64,000 nt of DNA from Paracoccus acridae (GTDB lineage: Bacteria > Pseudomonadota > Alphaproteobacteria > Rhodobacterales > Rhodobacteraceae), in the NCBI RefSeq assembly GCF_014642735.1, contig NZ_BMIV01000001.1, positions 335,499 through 399,498 of the forward strand, given 5' to 3'. A model generated the notes under the pieces. The model made no database searches and was not told the origin of the DNA. It saw only the letters and a list, made by a program, of their open reading frames with translations. Below are positions 37,945 to 47,233 of the stretch, in pieces. Position numbers and translations under genes: made by a program. Position 1 is the first letter of the stretch; every line of letters begins with the position of its first letter.

Positions 37945-40014
37945 ATGCGACTTCTGCGCGACATGATTGCAGCCGGGCTGCTGATGCTGGTCCCCCTTGC
38001 CCCCGCCGGGGCCGAGGATGCGGGCGCGATGGCGCTGGCGCTGTCGGCGGCCGATGCGCGGGACTGGGTCACCGCGCGCGATGCGGCCCGAAGGTCCGGG
38101 CCGATGGCCGAGGCCCTGGTGGGCTGGCAGGCGCTGCGGGCGGGCCACGGCGCCCCCGGCGATTACATCGACTTCGTGCGCGGCCATGGCGACTGGCCGG
38201 GGCTGGCGCTGCTGCGCGAACGCGGCGACGCGAAGATGCGGCCCGACCTGCCTGCGCAGGATATCCGGGACTGGTTCGTGGATCGCCTGCCGGCGACCCT
38301 GGCTGCCGAAACCGCCTATCTTGCAACGCTGGACCCTGCCGCCGCCAAGGCGGAACGGGCGCGGTTCTGGACCGCCGTGCCCCTGACCGGACCCGAGGAA
38401 ACCGCCTTTCTGGCCGCGCATGGCCCTGAACTGGTGCCCCTGATGACCGCGCGGGCGGTCGCCATGCTGGACCGGCAGGAATGGGCGCAGGCCGAACGCC
38501 TGCTGCCCCGCCTGCCGGAACCGGACCGCCCCCTTCTGGCGGCGCGCATTGCCTTGCAGGCGGGCCGGGCGGGCGTGGACGACCTGATCCTGGCCTTGCC
38601 TGACGCTGCGCGGGCCGATCCCGGCCTGACCATGGACCGTTATCTGTGGCGGGTCCGCGCCAAGCAGCACGAAGGCGCACAGGCGCTGATGCTGGAAGCC
38701 TCCACCAGTGCCGAAGCCTTGCGCGATCCGGCAGCCTGGGCGTCGATGCGGGTGGATTACGCCCGCCTTGCCATGCGCAACGGCGACTGGGCGCGGGCGG
38801 AAACGCTTGCCCGGTCGCACTTCCTGCCTCGGGACAACCGCCATTACGCCGATCTGGAATGGCTGGCGGGATTTGCCGCGCTGAAGCAGGGCGCGGCGGA
38901 CCGGGCGCTGGCGCATTTCCGGCACCTGGAAACCGTGGTCGGCAGCCAGATCAGCCGGTCTCGCGCCCTTTATTGGCAAGGGCGCGCGCAGGAGGCGCTT
39001 GGCGACCAAGGGGCGGCGGATGCCGCCTATGCGCAGGCGGCGGCCATGCCCGGCACCTATTACGGCCAGCTTGCCGCCGAACGGATCGGGGCGACGATGC
39101 CTGCCGAATATGCCGCACCCGGACCCTTGCCCGACTGGCGCGGCGCGCCGCTTGGCGACAGCGGCGTCTTCCGGGCCGGGCTGTGGCTGCTGGCGACAGG
39201 GCGCCCGGACGAGGCGCAGCGGTTCTTCCTGCATCTGTCGGAAACCGCCGATCCCCAGGACAGCCTGCGCATGGCCCGGCTGATGTACGAAGCCGGTATG
39301 CCCTGGCACGGGTTGCGCCTGTCGAAACGCGCCGCAGACAAGGGCGTCATCCATCCCGCCGCGCATTTCCCGCTGACCGGGCTGCACGAGACGGATTTCG
39401 GCATCCCGCCCGAACTGGTCCTGTCGATCGCGCGCCAGGAATCCGAATTCAACCCGGCCGCGCAAAGCCATGTCGGCGCGCGCGGGTTGATGCAGGTGAT
39501 GCCCTACACCGCCCGCCAGATGGCCCGACAAATCCGGGAACCCTATGACCTTGGGCGCCTGACCCGCGATGGCGCCTATAACGCCCGCCTGGGCGCGGCC
39601 TATCTGGCGGGTCTGCGCGACCGTTTCGGTGCATCGACGGCGCTGACGGCATCGGGCTATAATGCGGGGCCGGGGCGTCCGGGGCGATGGCTGCGCGATT
39701 TCGGCGACCTGCGCCGGGACATGGACCCGGTCGAATGGGTCGAGTTGATCCCCTTCGACGAAACCCGCAACTATGTCATGCGGGTGACCGAGGCGATGCC
39801 CGTCTATCGCGCCCGGATGCTGGGCCGTCCTGCACCCATCGTGCCGACCTGGGACCTGACCGGAGGCGGGCTGATGCCGCCCCCCGTGGCGCGGCTGACC
39901 CTGGCCCTGTCGGCGCGGCCGGTCGCGAAACCCTTCATCGGACCCAGCCTGCCCGAAGGCTGGCAGCCGGCAACGGTCGAGGCGCGCCGCGAGGAGGTGC
40001 CCGGCACGAACTGA
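37945..40014 (+). CDS. Soluble lytic murein transglycosylase
   Basis: Periplasmic peptidoglycan-cleaving enzyme of 689 residues. A signal peptide (cleaved near residue 23, PAGA-ED) leads into a long alpha-superhelical region (residues 25-450) and a C-terminal SLT domain. The catalytic Glu is Glu499 in ARQESEFNP, followed by HVGARGLMQVMPYTA and ASGYNAGPGR. The overall plan equals E. coli Slt70. The ATG at 37945 was chosen; a GTG one codon earlier is possible. Confidence 0.93.
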   Translation: MRLLRDMIAAGLLMLVPLAPAGAEDAGAMALALSAADARDWVTARDAARRSGPMAEALVGWQALRAGHGAPGDYIDFVRGHGDWPGLALLRERGDAKMRPDLPAQDIRDWFVDRLPATLAAETAYLATLDPAAAKAERARFWTAVPLTGPEETAFLAAHGPELVPLMTARAVAMLDRQEWAQAERLLPRLPEPDRPLLAARIALQAGRAGVDDLILALPDAARADPGLTMDRYLWRVRAKQHEGAQALMLEASTSAEALRDPAAWASMRVDYARLAMRNGDWARAETLARSHFLPRDNRHYADLEWLAGFAALKQGAADRALAHFRHLETVVGSQISRSRALYWQGRAQEALGDQGAADAAYAQAAAMPGTYYGQLAAERIGATMPAEYAAPGPLPDWRGAPLGDSGVFRAGLWLLATGRPDEAQRFFLHLSETADPQDSLRMARLMYEAGMPWHGLRLSKRAADKGVIHPAAHFPLTGLHETDFGIPPELVLSIARQESEFNPAAQSHVGARGLMQVMPYTARQMARQIREPYDLGRLTRDGAYNARLGAAYLAGLRDRFGASTALTASGYNAGPGRPGRWLRDFGDLRRDMDPVEWVELIPFDETRNYVMRVTEAMPVYRARMLGRPAPIVPTWDLTGGGLMPPPVARLTLALSARPVAKPFIGPSLPEGWQPATVEARREEVPGTN

Positions 40015-40017
40015 GGC

Positions 40018-40398
40018 CTAGTTCGTGAAGGCGTCGATCAGGTTCAGAACCGCCAGGATTTTCCGGGTTTCGCTGTCCACGCGGTAAAGCCGGTCGTTGT
40101 CGCGGTAATAGCGCCAGTCCGGTCGTGTATCCAGGGCAAAGCGCCGCGGATCCCGCACAAGGACATAGTCGCCGCCGCGCAGCGTGTCGCCGACACGGTG
40201 GCGATGATGCGCCTTCTTGCGCGCATGACCTGGCGGCGTGCAGGACGGGTTCTTCTTGGCAAGGCCGGGCGGGCAATGCGCGCGGTGGTGCGCATGATGG
40301 CCGTGCCCCTTGCCATGACCATGGCCGCGCCCGGGATCGGCCAGGGCAGGGGCCGTGCAAAGCGCACCGACCAGGATTGATGCGAACAGGGTTTTCAT
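40018..40398 (-). CDS. Exported His-rich RcnB-like protein
   Basis: A 126-residue secreted protein with a signal peptide (cleaved near residue 20, ALA-D). A His/Gly/Lys-rich stretch (residues 22-43) and the CPPGLAKKNPSCTPPGHA segment precede a C-terminal RcnB-like fold (DYVLVRDPRRF, YYRDNDRLYRVD). RcnB is a periplasmic protein linked to nickel/cobalt handling in E. coli; here the His-rich stretch could bind metal, but this is not shown. Good AGGGAGC ribosome site. Confidence 0.7.
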   Translation of the reverse strand: MKTLFASILVGALCTAPALADPGRGHGHGKGHGHHAHHRAHCPPGLAKKNPSCTPPGHARKKAHHRHRVGDTLRGGDYVLVRDPRRFALDTRPDWRYYRDNDRLYRVDSETRKILAVLNLIDAFTN

Positions 40399-40476
40399 GA
40401 ACGCTCCCTTATCAGACCTGATCGCTGTAACGCGTTGTTTCGAAAAAGGCAGCATCGGGGATTTCGGATTCGGCGG

Positions 40477-41448
40477 CTATTCGCCGGAACGAAGCCGGTT
40501 GGCCGTGACCCGTGCCCGCCACAGCGTGAACAGCCCCGCCGCGACCACGATCGCGGCGCCGATTACCACGTTCATGTGCAGCACCTCGCCAAAGACCAGG
40601 ACGCCGATGAAGCTGACCCAGACAAGCTGCGTATAGGCGAAGGGTTGCAGGGCAGAGGCCTCGGCCAGTTCATAGGCACGGATCAGCAGCCAGTGGGACG
40701 CGATCCCAAGCACGCAGAGGATCGCCATCCAGATCCAGTCCACGGGCGCCAGCCATTCCCACTGGCGGATGCCAAGGACCGTCACCGTGACGGCCCCGGC
40801 GATCCCGGTCCAGAAGAAGCTGACCTGGGCCGGGTCGTCGCGCGACACATGCCGCGTCAGCAGCCCATAGATCGCGAACAGCAGCGCGCAAAGAAAGGCC
40901 ATCCCCGCGCCCAGGTTCAGTTCCGTGCCGCCGGGGTTCAGAATGATCAGGATTCCGACGAAACCCGCGCCGATGGCCAGCCAGCGGCGCCAGCCGACCC
41001 TTTCGCCCAGGATCGGCCCGGACAGCGCCGCGATCAGCAGCGGATAGGCGGTAAAGATCGCATGCGTGCCGACCAGGCCCAGGCGCACGAAGGCCTCGAC
41101 CATCAGGGTGGTCTCGACCACCAGAAGCGCGCCGCGCAGGATCTGCGTCTTGGGCCGCTTGGTGCGGACGGCACGGCGCAGCCCGCCCGGCTGGCGCGAG
41201 ACCATGGCGATCACGAAAAGCGCAAAGACCCAGTACCGGATCATCACCACCAGAACCGACGGATATTCCGATCCCAGCAGGCGCGAGAACGCGTCCTGGA
41301 ACGCGAAGATCAGGCTGGTCGCGCACATCAGCGCGATGCCCAGGCCCGTGCGGTCCTTCACCCCCAGCGTTGCGGGCGCAAGCGGCGGGGGTGCCGCGGC
41401 GGCGGCTGCCGTTGCGGCATAAGTCAGTCTGTTCTGGTCGTCTGGCAT
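40477..41448 (-). CDS. EamA/DMT family transporter
   Basis: Drug/metabolite transporter of 323 residues with about ten helices in two EamA repeats. The first begins near residue 34 (GIALMCATSLIFAFQDAFSR); the second, near residue 175, ends with the GEVLHMNVVIGAAIVVAAGL helix. An Ala/Pro-rich stretch precedes the first helix. It resembles S-adenosylmethionine/metabolite exporters of this superfamily, but the substrate is unknown. An upstream ATG at 41475 is an alternative start; neither has a strong ribosome site. Confidence 0.85.
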   Translation of the reverse strand: MPDDQNRLTYAATAAAAAAPPPLAPATLGVKDRTGLGIALMCATSLIFAFQDAFSRLLGSEYPSVLVVMIRYWVFALFVIAMVSRQPGGLRRAVRTKRPKTQILRGALLVVETTLMVEAFVRLGLVGTHAIFTAYPLLIAALSGPILGERVGWRRWLAIGAGFVGILIILNPGGTELNLGAGMAFLCALLFAIYGLLTRHVSRDDPAQVSFFWTGIAGAVTVTVLGIRQWEWLAPVDWIWMAILCVLGIASHWLLIRAYELAEASALQPFAYTQLVWVSFIGVLVFGEVLHMNVVIGAAIVVAAGLFTLWRARVTANRLRSGE

Positions 41449-41527
41449 GGCGCGGTCCCCGGTCGGTTCCGCCATGCGCCCGTCCTGACCCGGGGTCAAG
41501 GCAAGTCAGCCTTGCAGGACGTGCAAA

Positions 41528-42316
41528 TCAGTCGCGGGTGCGGATGATCTTTGCCAGGGGCTCGAAGATCTGCGTGTTCGCGGCGATGATGCGGCCCGAT
41601 TCAAGCGGGTCGTCACCGTCGCGGATGCCTTCGACAAAGCCGCCGGCCTCGCGCACCATCAGGATGCCCGCCGCCACGTCCCAGGGCTTGTTGCCGCGTT
41701 CCCAGTATCCGTCGTACCGCCCCGCCGCGACATAGGCGAGATCCAGCGCCGCCGAACCCAGCCTGCGGACGCCAGCCGTCAGCGGCATCAGCCGCGCCAG
41801 ATCCTGAAGCGCGGCGGGCAGCGGACCCTGTCCCGCGAAGGGAATGCCCGTGGCGAACAACGATTCGTCCAGGCGGCGGCGCCCCGATACCCGCAGCCGC
41901 TGGTCGTTCATGAAGGCCCCGCCGCCCTTTTCGGCCACGAACAATTCGTCCTTGGCGGCGTCGAAGATCACGGCGGCGACGACCTCGCCCTTGTGTTCCA
42001 GCGCGATGCTGACGGCCCAATGCGGCAGGCCGTGCAGGAAGTTGGTGGTGCCGTCCAGCGGATCGACGATCCAGCGGCGGGTCGGATCCTCGCCCGCGTC
42101 CTCGCCGGTTTCCTCGCCCAGCCAGCCATAGTTCGGGCGCGCGCCGCGCAGTTCCTCCTTGATGATCCGCTCGGCCTCCTGGTCGGCGCGGCTGACGAAG
42201 TCGCCCGCGCCCTTGACGCTGACCTGAAGGTTCTCGACCTCGCGGAAATCCTTAACGAGGCTGCGCCCCGCCTTGCGGGCGGCCTTGATCATGACGTTCA
42301 GGTTGGCGCTTGCCAT
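41528..42316 (-). CDS. Inositol monophosphatase family protein (SuhB-like)
   Basis: Magnesium-dependent sugar phosphatase of 262 residues. Metal-binding motifs are GEETGED (about residues 68-74), WIVDPLDGTTNFLHGLP (about 84-100) and PWDVAAG (about 210-216). E. coli SuhB (267) is the closest well-known member and also acts in rRNA antitermination; which role applies here is open. Confidence 0.93.
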   Translation of the reverse strand: MASANLNVMIKAARKAGRSLVKDFREVENLQVSVKGAGDFVSRADQEAERIIKEELRGARPNYGWLGEETGEDAGEDPTRRWIVDPLDGTTNFLHGLPHWAVSIALEHKGEVVAAVIFDAAKDELFVAEKGGGAFMNDQRLRVSGRRRLDESLFATGIPFAGQGPLPAALQDLARLMPLTAGVRRLGSAALDLAYVAAGRYDGYWERGNKPWDVAAGILMVREAGGFVEGIRDGDDPLESGRIIAANTQIFEPLAKIIRTRD

Positions 42317-42472
42317 CGGATACCTCGGGAAACTGGGATTGGTGGCGTCATAGGGGGAAGCGGGGGAAATGTGAAGCGTTCCGCGCCCCCGACCCACAGG
42401 CGTGCCGCCGGGGAACGGAACATCGATCTGTTGCGGGCGTTCCCCCCGTGACCAGACCGACCGGAGGAGCCC

Positions 42473-42928
42473 ATGACCGATCCCGACGTGACCGACCGCA
42501 TCTGGACCATGGCCGAGAAGCTCGACCCCTGCATGTTCGTCACCCGCGACGGCGACGGCATGCGCGTTCGCCCCGTCTATGCCCGCGTCAGGCGCGATGA
42601 AGGGGCGATCTATGTCCTGTCGGACACCAAGGGCTGCAAGCTGGACCAGATCCAGGCCAATCCCAAGGTTTCGCTGGCCTTTTCGGATGAACGCGCGAAT
42701 GACTATGTGGTGATCGACGGCACCGCGGAAATCCGCCACGATCCCGCCAAGGCGCGCGATGTCTGGCGCTTTTCCGACGAGACCTTCTTCAAGTCCCCCG
42801 ACAATCCCGACCTGCGGGTCATCACCGTGCGCCCGGATTCGGCGGAATTGTGGGACGGAAGCAACCTTCTGGTCAGCGGCGCCAAGACCCAACTGGTCGA
42901 AAATGCCAAGGTCGATCGCCTTGAATGA
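42473..42928 (+). CDS. Pyridoxamine 5'-phosphate oxidase-fold (general stress) protein
   Basis: A 151-residue split-barrel flavin-type protein like the general stress FMN-binding group. Typical parts are MFVTRDGDGMRVRPVYA, IYVLSDTKGCKLDQIQANPKVSLAFSD and a final VDRLE tail. The cofactor could be FMN or F420-like; substrate unknown. Start has a GGAGG ribosome site. The downstream sugE promoter overlaps its stop codon, so the genes are probably separate units. Confidence 0.85.
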   Translation: MTDPDVTDRIWTMAEKLDPCMFVTRDGDGMRVRPVYARVRRDEGAIYVLSDTKGCKLDQIQANPKVSLAFSDERANDYVVIDGTAEIRHDPAKARDVWRFSDETFFKSPDNPDLRVITVRPDSAELWDGSNLLVSGAKTQLVENAKVDRLE

Positions 42929-42949
42929 TGCGGCCGCAGGCTGTATCTA
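42921..42949 (+). promoter_or_regulatory. sugE: Probable sigma-70-type promoter of sugE
   Basis: TTGAAT (42921-42926), a 17-base spacer and TATCTA (42944-42949). Transcription would begin around 42955-42957, just before the first riboswitch hairpin. The -35 element overlaps the preceding gene's stop. Confidence 0.6.
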
Positions 42950-42957
42950 GGGTGGCA

Positions 42958-43002
42958 GAGGACGACCTCCCCATCATGGGTGGATGCGCCGGGACGACCC
43001 GG
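42958..43002 (+). ncRNA. Guanidine-II (mini-ykkC) riboswitch
   Basis: Two short hairpins each capped by an ACGA tetraloop: GAGG-ACGA-CCTC (42958-42969) and CCGGG-ACGA-CCCGG (42989-43002), separated by a 19-base linker. Twin ACGR-capped hairpins define the mini-ykkC or guanidine-II class, which binds guanidinium. The second hairpin ends 8 bases before the AGG ribosome site, so ligand binding would expose it, the usual translational ON mechanism. The regulated gene directly downstream is sugE, the known partner. Confidence 0.9.
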
Positions 43003-43019
43003 CAAGCATGAGGTTCGTC

Positions 43020-43334
43020 ATGGCTTGGTTCTATCTTGTTCTTGCCGGTCTTCTGGAAATCGTCTGGGCAACCGCGATGAAGCAATCGGCCGGTTTCACC
43101 CGCATCCTGCCCACCGGCATCATGCTGGTCAGCATGATCGCATCCTTCTGGCTGCTGGCCGTCGCGATGCGGACGCTGCCCCTGGGCACGTCCTATACCG
43201 TCTGGGTGGGCATCGGCGCCGTTGGTGCCTTCCTTCTTGGGATCGTGCTGTTCGGAGAGCCTGTGACTGCGACCCGCCTGCTGGCCGCCGGATTGATCGT
43301 CGCGGGCATCATCACGATGAAACTGGCGTCCTGA
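43020..43334 (+). CDS. sugE: Guanidinium exporter, SMR family (SugE/Gdx)
   Basis: Small multidrug-resistance family transporter of 104 residues with four helices. It has the Gdx signature at the N-terminus: Gly10, Glu13, Trp16 and Lys21 in LAGLLEIVWATAMK, distinguishing it from EmrE-type drug exporters. Gdx proteins export guanidinium in exchange for protons as dual-topology dimers. The start at 43020 is preferred to an upstream frame that would begin in the riboswitch. Control by the guanidine-II riboswitch strengthens the call. Confidence 0.95.
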   Translation: MAWFYLVLAGLLEIVWATAMKQSAGFTRILPTGIMLVSMIASFWLLAVAMRTLPLGTSYTVWVGIGAVGAFLLGIVLFGEPVTATRLLAAGLIVAGIITMKLAS

Positions 43335-43380
43335 CGGCCGAAACGATCCGAAAACGCACGAATTCGGCAATTTCCTTCCG

Positions 43381-43405
43381 CGCGGCTTGGTGCTAAACCA
43401 ACGCG
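43381..43405 (+). promoter_or_regulatory. Inverted repeat in the ilvD leader
   Basis: TTGGT-GCTAA-ACCAA (43387-43401), flanked by CGCG on both sides, lies 22 bases before ilvD. It could be an operator or an mRNA leader hairpin. Confidence 0.3.
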
Positions 43406-43426
43406 CCAGCCAAAGGAGTCACAGCC

Positions 43427-45265
43427 ATGCCCGCCTATCGTTCCCGCACCACCACCCACGGCCGCAACATGGCCGGCGCGCGCGGCCTGTGGCGGGCGAC
43501 CGGGGTGAAGGACAGCGACTTCGGCAAGCCGATCATCGCCATCGTCAACAGCTTCACCCAGTTCGTGCCGGGCCATGTCCACCTGAAGGACCTGGGCCAG
43601 CTTGTCGCCCGAGAGGTCGAGGCCGCGGGCGGCATCGCCAAGGAATTCAACACCATCGCGGTCGATGACGGCATCGCCATGGGCCATGACGGGATGCTGT
43701 ATTCGCTGCCCTCGCGCGAGATCATCGCCGACAGCGTGGAATACATGGTCAACGCCCATTGCGCCGACGCCATGGTCTGCATCAGCAACTGCGACAAGAT
43801 CACGCCGGGGATGCTGATGGCCGCGCTGCGGCTGAACATCCCGGTCGTCTTCGTGTCCGGCGGCCCGATGGAGGCCGGCAAGGTCGTGCTGGAGGACGGC
43901 AAGGTCAAGGCGCTGGATCTGGTCGATGCCATGGTCGCCGCCGCCGACGACCGCATCACGGACGCCGAGGTCGAGGTGATCGAACGCTCGGCCTGCCCGA
44001 CCTGCGGATCCTGTTCGGGGATGTTCACCGCCAACTCGATGAACTGCCTGACCGAGGCGCTTGGCCTGGCCCTGCCGGGCAACGGATCGACCCTGGCGAC
44101 CCATGCCGACCGCAAGCGCCTGTTCGTCGAAGCGGGCCATCTGATCGTGGACCTTGCGCGGCGTTACTACGAAGGCGACGATGCCTCCGTCCTGCCGCGC
44201 TCCATCGCCAGCTTCGAGGCGTTCGAGAATGCGATGACGCTGGACATCGCCATGGGCGGGTCCACCAACACGGTGCTGCACCTGCTGGCCGCCGCGCATG
44301 AAGGCGGCATCGACTTCACCATGTCCGACATCGACCGCCTGTCGCGGCGCGTGCCGGTGCTCTGCAAGGTCGCCCCCGCCAAGGACGACGTGCATATGGA
44401 GGATGTCCACCGCGCGGGCGGCATCATGGGCATCCTGGGCGAGCTAGACCGCGCGGGCCTGCTGCACACCGACGTGGGCAGCGTCCATGCCGGGTCGCTG
44501 GCCGAGGCGCTGGACCGCTGGGACGTGGTGCGCACCGACGCGGCCACGGTCCACGACTTCTATCGCGCCGCACCGGGTGGCGTGCCGACGCAGGTCGCTT
44601 TTTCGCAGGAACGCCGTTACGATTCGGTGGATACCGACCGCAAGACCGGGGTGATCCGCGCGGCCGAACACGCCTTTTCGCAGGATGGCGGATTGGCGGT
44701 GCTTTACGGCAACCTGGCCGAGGACGGCTGCATCGTGAAGACGGCGGGCGTGGACGAATCCATCCTGAAGTTCGAAGGCCCGGCCCATATCTTCGAAAGC
44801 CAGGACGACAGCGTCAGCGCCATCCTGACCGGCAAGGTCAAGCCCGGAGAGGTCGTGCTGATCCGCTACGAAGGTCCGCGCGGCGGTCCGGGGATGCAGG
44901 AGATGCTGTATCCGACCAGCTATCTGAAATCGAAGGGCCTGGGAAAGGCCTGCGCCCTGGTGACGGACGGGCGCTTTTCGGGCGGGTCTTCGGGGCTTTC
45001 CATTGGGCACGTTTCGCCCGAGGCGGCGGAAGGCGGCACCATCGGACTGGTGGAACAGGGCGACCGGATCGTGATCGACATTCCGAACCGCGTGATCCAC
45101 CTGGACGTGGACGACGCCACCCTGGCCGCGCGCCGCGCGAAACGCGAGGCCGAGGGCTGGAAGCCCGCCAAGCCGCGCCAGCGGCAGGTGTCCACCGCGC
45201 TGAAGGCCTATGCCGCGCTGACCACCAGTGCCGCGCGCGGCGCGGTCCGCGTCATCCCGGAATGA
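43427..45265 (+). CDS. ilvD: Dihydroxy-acid dehydratase
   Basis: Iron-sulfur enzyme of branched-chain amino-acid synthesis that converts 2,3-dihydroxy-3-methylbutanoate to 2-oxoisovalerate (and the isoleucine analogue). At 612 residues it matches E. coli IlvD (616). Cluster-type cysteines are Cys122 ([10 protein letters not shown]) and Cys196 ([14 protein letters not shown]). A strong AGGAG ribosome site precedes it. The 3' end overlaps the oppositely oriented nagA by 14 bases. Confidence 0.97.
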   Translation: MPAYRSRTTTHGRNMAGARGLWRATGVKDSDFGKPIIAIVNSFTQFVPGHVHLKDLGQLVAREVEAAGGIAKEFNTIAVDDGIAMGHDGMLYSLPSREIIADSVEYMVNAHCADAMVCISNCDKITPGMLMAALRLNIPVVFVSGGPMEAGKVVLEDGKVKALDLVDAMVAAADDRITDAEVEVIERSACPTCGSCSGMFTANSMNCLTEALGLALPGNGSTLATHADRKRLFVEAGHLIVDLARRYYEGDDASVLPRSIASFEAFENAMTLDIAMGGSTNTVLHLLAAAHEGGIDFTMSDIDRLSRRVPVLCKVAPAKDDVHMEDVHRAGGIMGILGELDRAGLLHTDVGSVHAGSLAEALDRWDVVRTDAATVHDFYRAAPGGVPTQVAFSQERRYDSVDTDRKTGVIRAAEHAFSQDGGLAVLYGNLAEDGCIVKTAGVDESILKFEGPAHIFESQDDSVSAILTGKVKPGEVVLIRYEGPRGGPGMQEMLYPTSYLKSKGLGKACALVTDGRFSGGSSGLSIGHVSPEAAEGGTIGLVEQGDRIVIDIPNRVIHLDVDDATLAARRAKREAEGWKPAKPRQRQVSTALKAYAALTTSAARGAVRVIPE

Positions 45266-46376
45266 CCGGCTTGCCTGCGATCCACACGGATTGCAGGCGC
45301 CACGCATCGTCCAGCAGAACCAGATCGGCGCGCCTGCCTTCCCGCAGCGCGCCGTATTCGTCCGACAACCCGGCGGCCCGCGCCGGTTCCGACGTCGCCA
45401 TCGCAAGCGCGCGTTGGGGCGCGATGCCGACCTGGTCCACCAGCACCCCGATGGCCTGATCCATGCGCAGGTCCGCCCCCGCCAGCGTCCCGTCCGCCAG
45501 CGTCAGTCGGCCGTTCCGGCGCAGGATGGTCCGGCCCTGCAGCGGCATCTCGGTCAGGTCGGTTCCGGCGAAGGCCATGCAATCCGTCACCAGGAAGATG
45601 CCTTCGGGCCGTGCCGCAAGGGCCGTGCGCATGGCGGCGGGATGGACATGGATCCCGTCCGCGATCAGCCCGGCATGGGCATCGCCCGCCAGCACCGCGC
45701 CGACAAGGCCGGGGCTGCGGTGGCCCATCTGGCTCATGGCGTTGAACAGATGCGTGGCGCAGCGCGCGCCCGCCGCGAAGGCCGTGCGGGCGGTATCGTG
45801 GTCGCAGTCGGTATGGCCCAGGCTGACGACGGCGCCCGCCTGCGACAGGGCCGCGATCTGGTCCGGGGTCGCCGATTCCGGCGCCAGCGTCACCATCAGC
45901 ACCGGCAAGGTGCGGGCGGCATCGCACAGGCGGGCCAGATCCTCGGTCGTCATGGGCCGGATCAGTGCCGGGTCATGCGCGCCCTTGCGGCGGGGGTCCA
46001 GATGCGGGCCTTCCAGGTGCAGGCCCAGAAAACCGGGTGTACCGATCGCCCTGGTCGCCGCGTCGATCACCGCAGCCGTGGCCTCTGGCCTGTCGGTGAT
46101 CAGGGTCGGCAGGACGCCCGCGCAGCCAAGCCGCTGATGCGTGGCGCAGATGTGGCGCAATGCGTCGGGACCTGTGTCCCCGTTCACCATCAGCCCGCCG
46201 CCGCCGTTCACCTGCAGGTCCAGGAAACCGGGGGCAAGCGTGCCTTCCAGCCGGGTGACCGGACCTGCCTGGGGCGCCGGAAGCACCGCCGCGATGCGGT
46301 CCCCCTCGATCACCAGGGCATGATCGGTCAGGAATCGTTCGCCATCGAAAAGGCGCGTGGGGGCAAACGCCGTCAT
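45252..46376 (-). CDS. nagA: N-acetylglucosamine-6-phosphate deacetylase
   Basis: Amidohydrolase that deacetylates GlcNAc-6-phosphate. The 374 residues fit the family (E. coli 382). Key segments are [14 protein letters not shown] near the N-terminus, HLEGPHLDP with a metal-binding Glu, HLFNAM, and the [12 protein letters not shown] active-site loop with the catalytic Asp. It overlaps the upstream kinase gene by 4 bases, so the pair acts in GlcNAc recycling from peptidoglycan or chitin. Confidence 0.94.
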   Translation of the reverse strand: MTAFAPTRLFDGERFLTDHALVIEGDRIAAVLPAPQAGPVTRLEGTLAPGFLDLQVNGGGGLMVNGDTGPDALRHICATHQRLGCAGVLPTLITDRPEATAAVIDAATRAIGTPGFLGLHLEGPHLDPRRKGAHDPALIRPMTTEDLARLCDAARTLPVLMVTLAPESATPDQIAALSQAGAVVSLGHTDCDHDTARTAFAAGARCATHLFNAMSQMGHRSPGLVGAVLAGDAHAGLIADGIHVHPAAMRTALAARPEGIFLVTDCMAFAGTDLTEMPLQGRTILRRNGRLTLADGTLAGADLRMDQAIGVLVDQVGIAPQRALAMATSEPARAAGLSDEYGALREGRRADLVLLDDAWRLQSVWIAGKPVIPG

Positions 46377-47209
46377 GCCGCGCCCGCCATCTGTCGGGCC
46401 ATCAACAATGCGCCATCCACGCCGGTTCCAAGCGCCGGGCGGTGCGGCCAGTCGGTCAGCCGCGCCGCATAGGCGGGGCCAAGCCCGCCGACGAACACGA
46501 CCGGCACGGGCGCCTCGGCCTGAAGAACGGTCAGGATATGGCGGATCTCGGCCACTGCCGCATCGAAGACCTGCCGGGCGGCCGGGTCGTCGCCCGCGAC
46601 GATGCGCGGGGCAAGACGGGCGAAATCCGCCGGGGCCGCCCCGTTGGCAAAGCGGATGATCCCCTCGATCCCCCCGAATTCCTCAAGGAGTTGTTGCAGC
46701 AGGGGGGTCATGTCGGCGAAGCCGTCCTCGGCCCGGATGGCAAGCGACAGCAGCGACCGGCCCAGAACCGCGCCCGATCCTTCGTCGCCCATCCGAAAGC
46801 CGCGCCCGCCGACCTGGCGCAGATTGCCGCCCCGCTGAACGGCGAAGACCGATCCCGTGCCGATCGCCGCCAGGATGCCGTCCTGTGTGCCCAGGGCGCC
46901 GCGCGCCGCCGTGATCCCGTCGTTGACGATCTGAATCCGGGCAAAGGGCAAAAGCCCCGCCAGCCGTTCCGTCGCCGTCGCCATCGTGCCGCCCGCAAGG
47001 CCCAGCGTCGCGATCAGGTCGCGGGGATCGGCGCCCGTGCCTTCCAGCGCCTGTGCGGTCGCGGCCAGGATGTTGACCGCCGCGCCTTCCACATCGGTGT
47101 TGATGTTGGCAGGCCCGCCCTGTCCCTGGCCGATGATGCGGCCGTCCGCATCCGCCAGCGCCGCGCGGCATCCCGTGCCGCCGCCGTCGATTCCCAGAAA
47201 GAACGTCAT
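46373..47209 (-). CDS. N-acetylglucosamine kinase (BadF/BadG-type ATPase family)
   Basis: A 278-residue sugar kinase of the acetate/sugar kinase fold. The phosphate-1 motif GIDGGGTGCRAALAD is at residues 6-20, the second phosphate region GTGSVFAVQRGG near 117-128, and the adenosine motif FVGGLGPAY follows. Members phosphorylate GlcNAc with ATP. It is first in a two-gene operon with nagA, which agrees with supplying GlcNAc-6-phosphate to it. Confidence 0.88.
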   Translation of the reverse strand: MTFFLGIDGGGTGCRAALADADGRIIGQGQGGPANINTDVEGAAVNILAATAQALEGTGADPRDLIATLGLAGGTMATATERLAGLLPFARIQIVNDGITAARGALGTQDGILAAIGTGSVFAVQRGGNLRQVGGRGFRMGDEGSGAVLGRSLLSLAIRAEDGFADMTPLLQQLLEEFGGIEGIIRFANGAAPADFARLAPRIVAGDDPAARQVFDAAVAEIRHILTVLQAEAPVPVVFVGGLGPAYAARLTDWPHRPALGTGVDGALLMARQMAGAA

Positions 47210-47233
47210 CCGCTGTCCCCCTTTGGGGATCTT

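Noticed and set aside
42984..43019. An upstream ATG that would lengthen SugE by 12 residues.
   Set aside because: It falls between the two riboswitch hairpins, lacks a ribosome site, and the SMR family begins at the later ATG.
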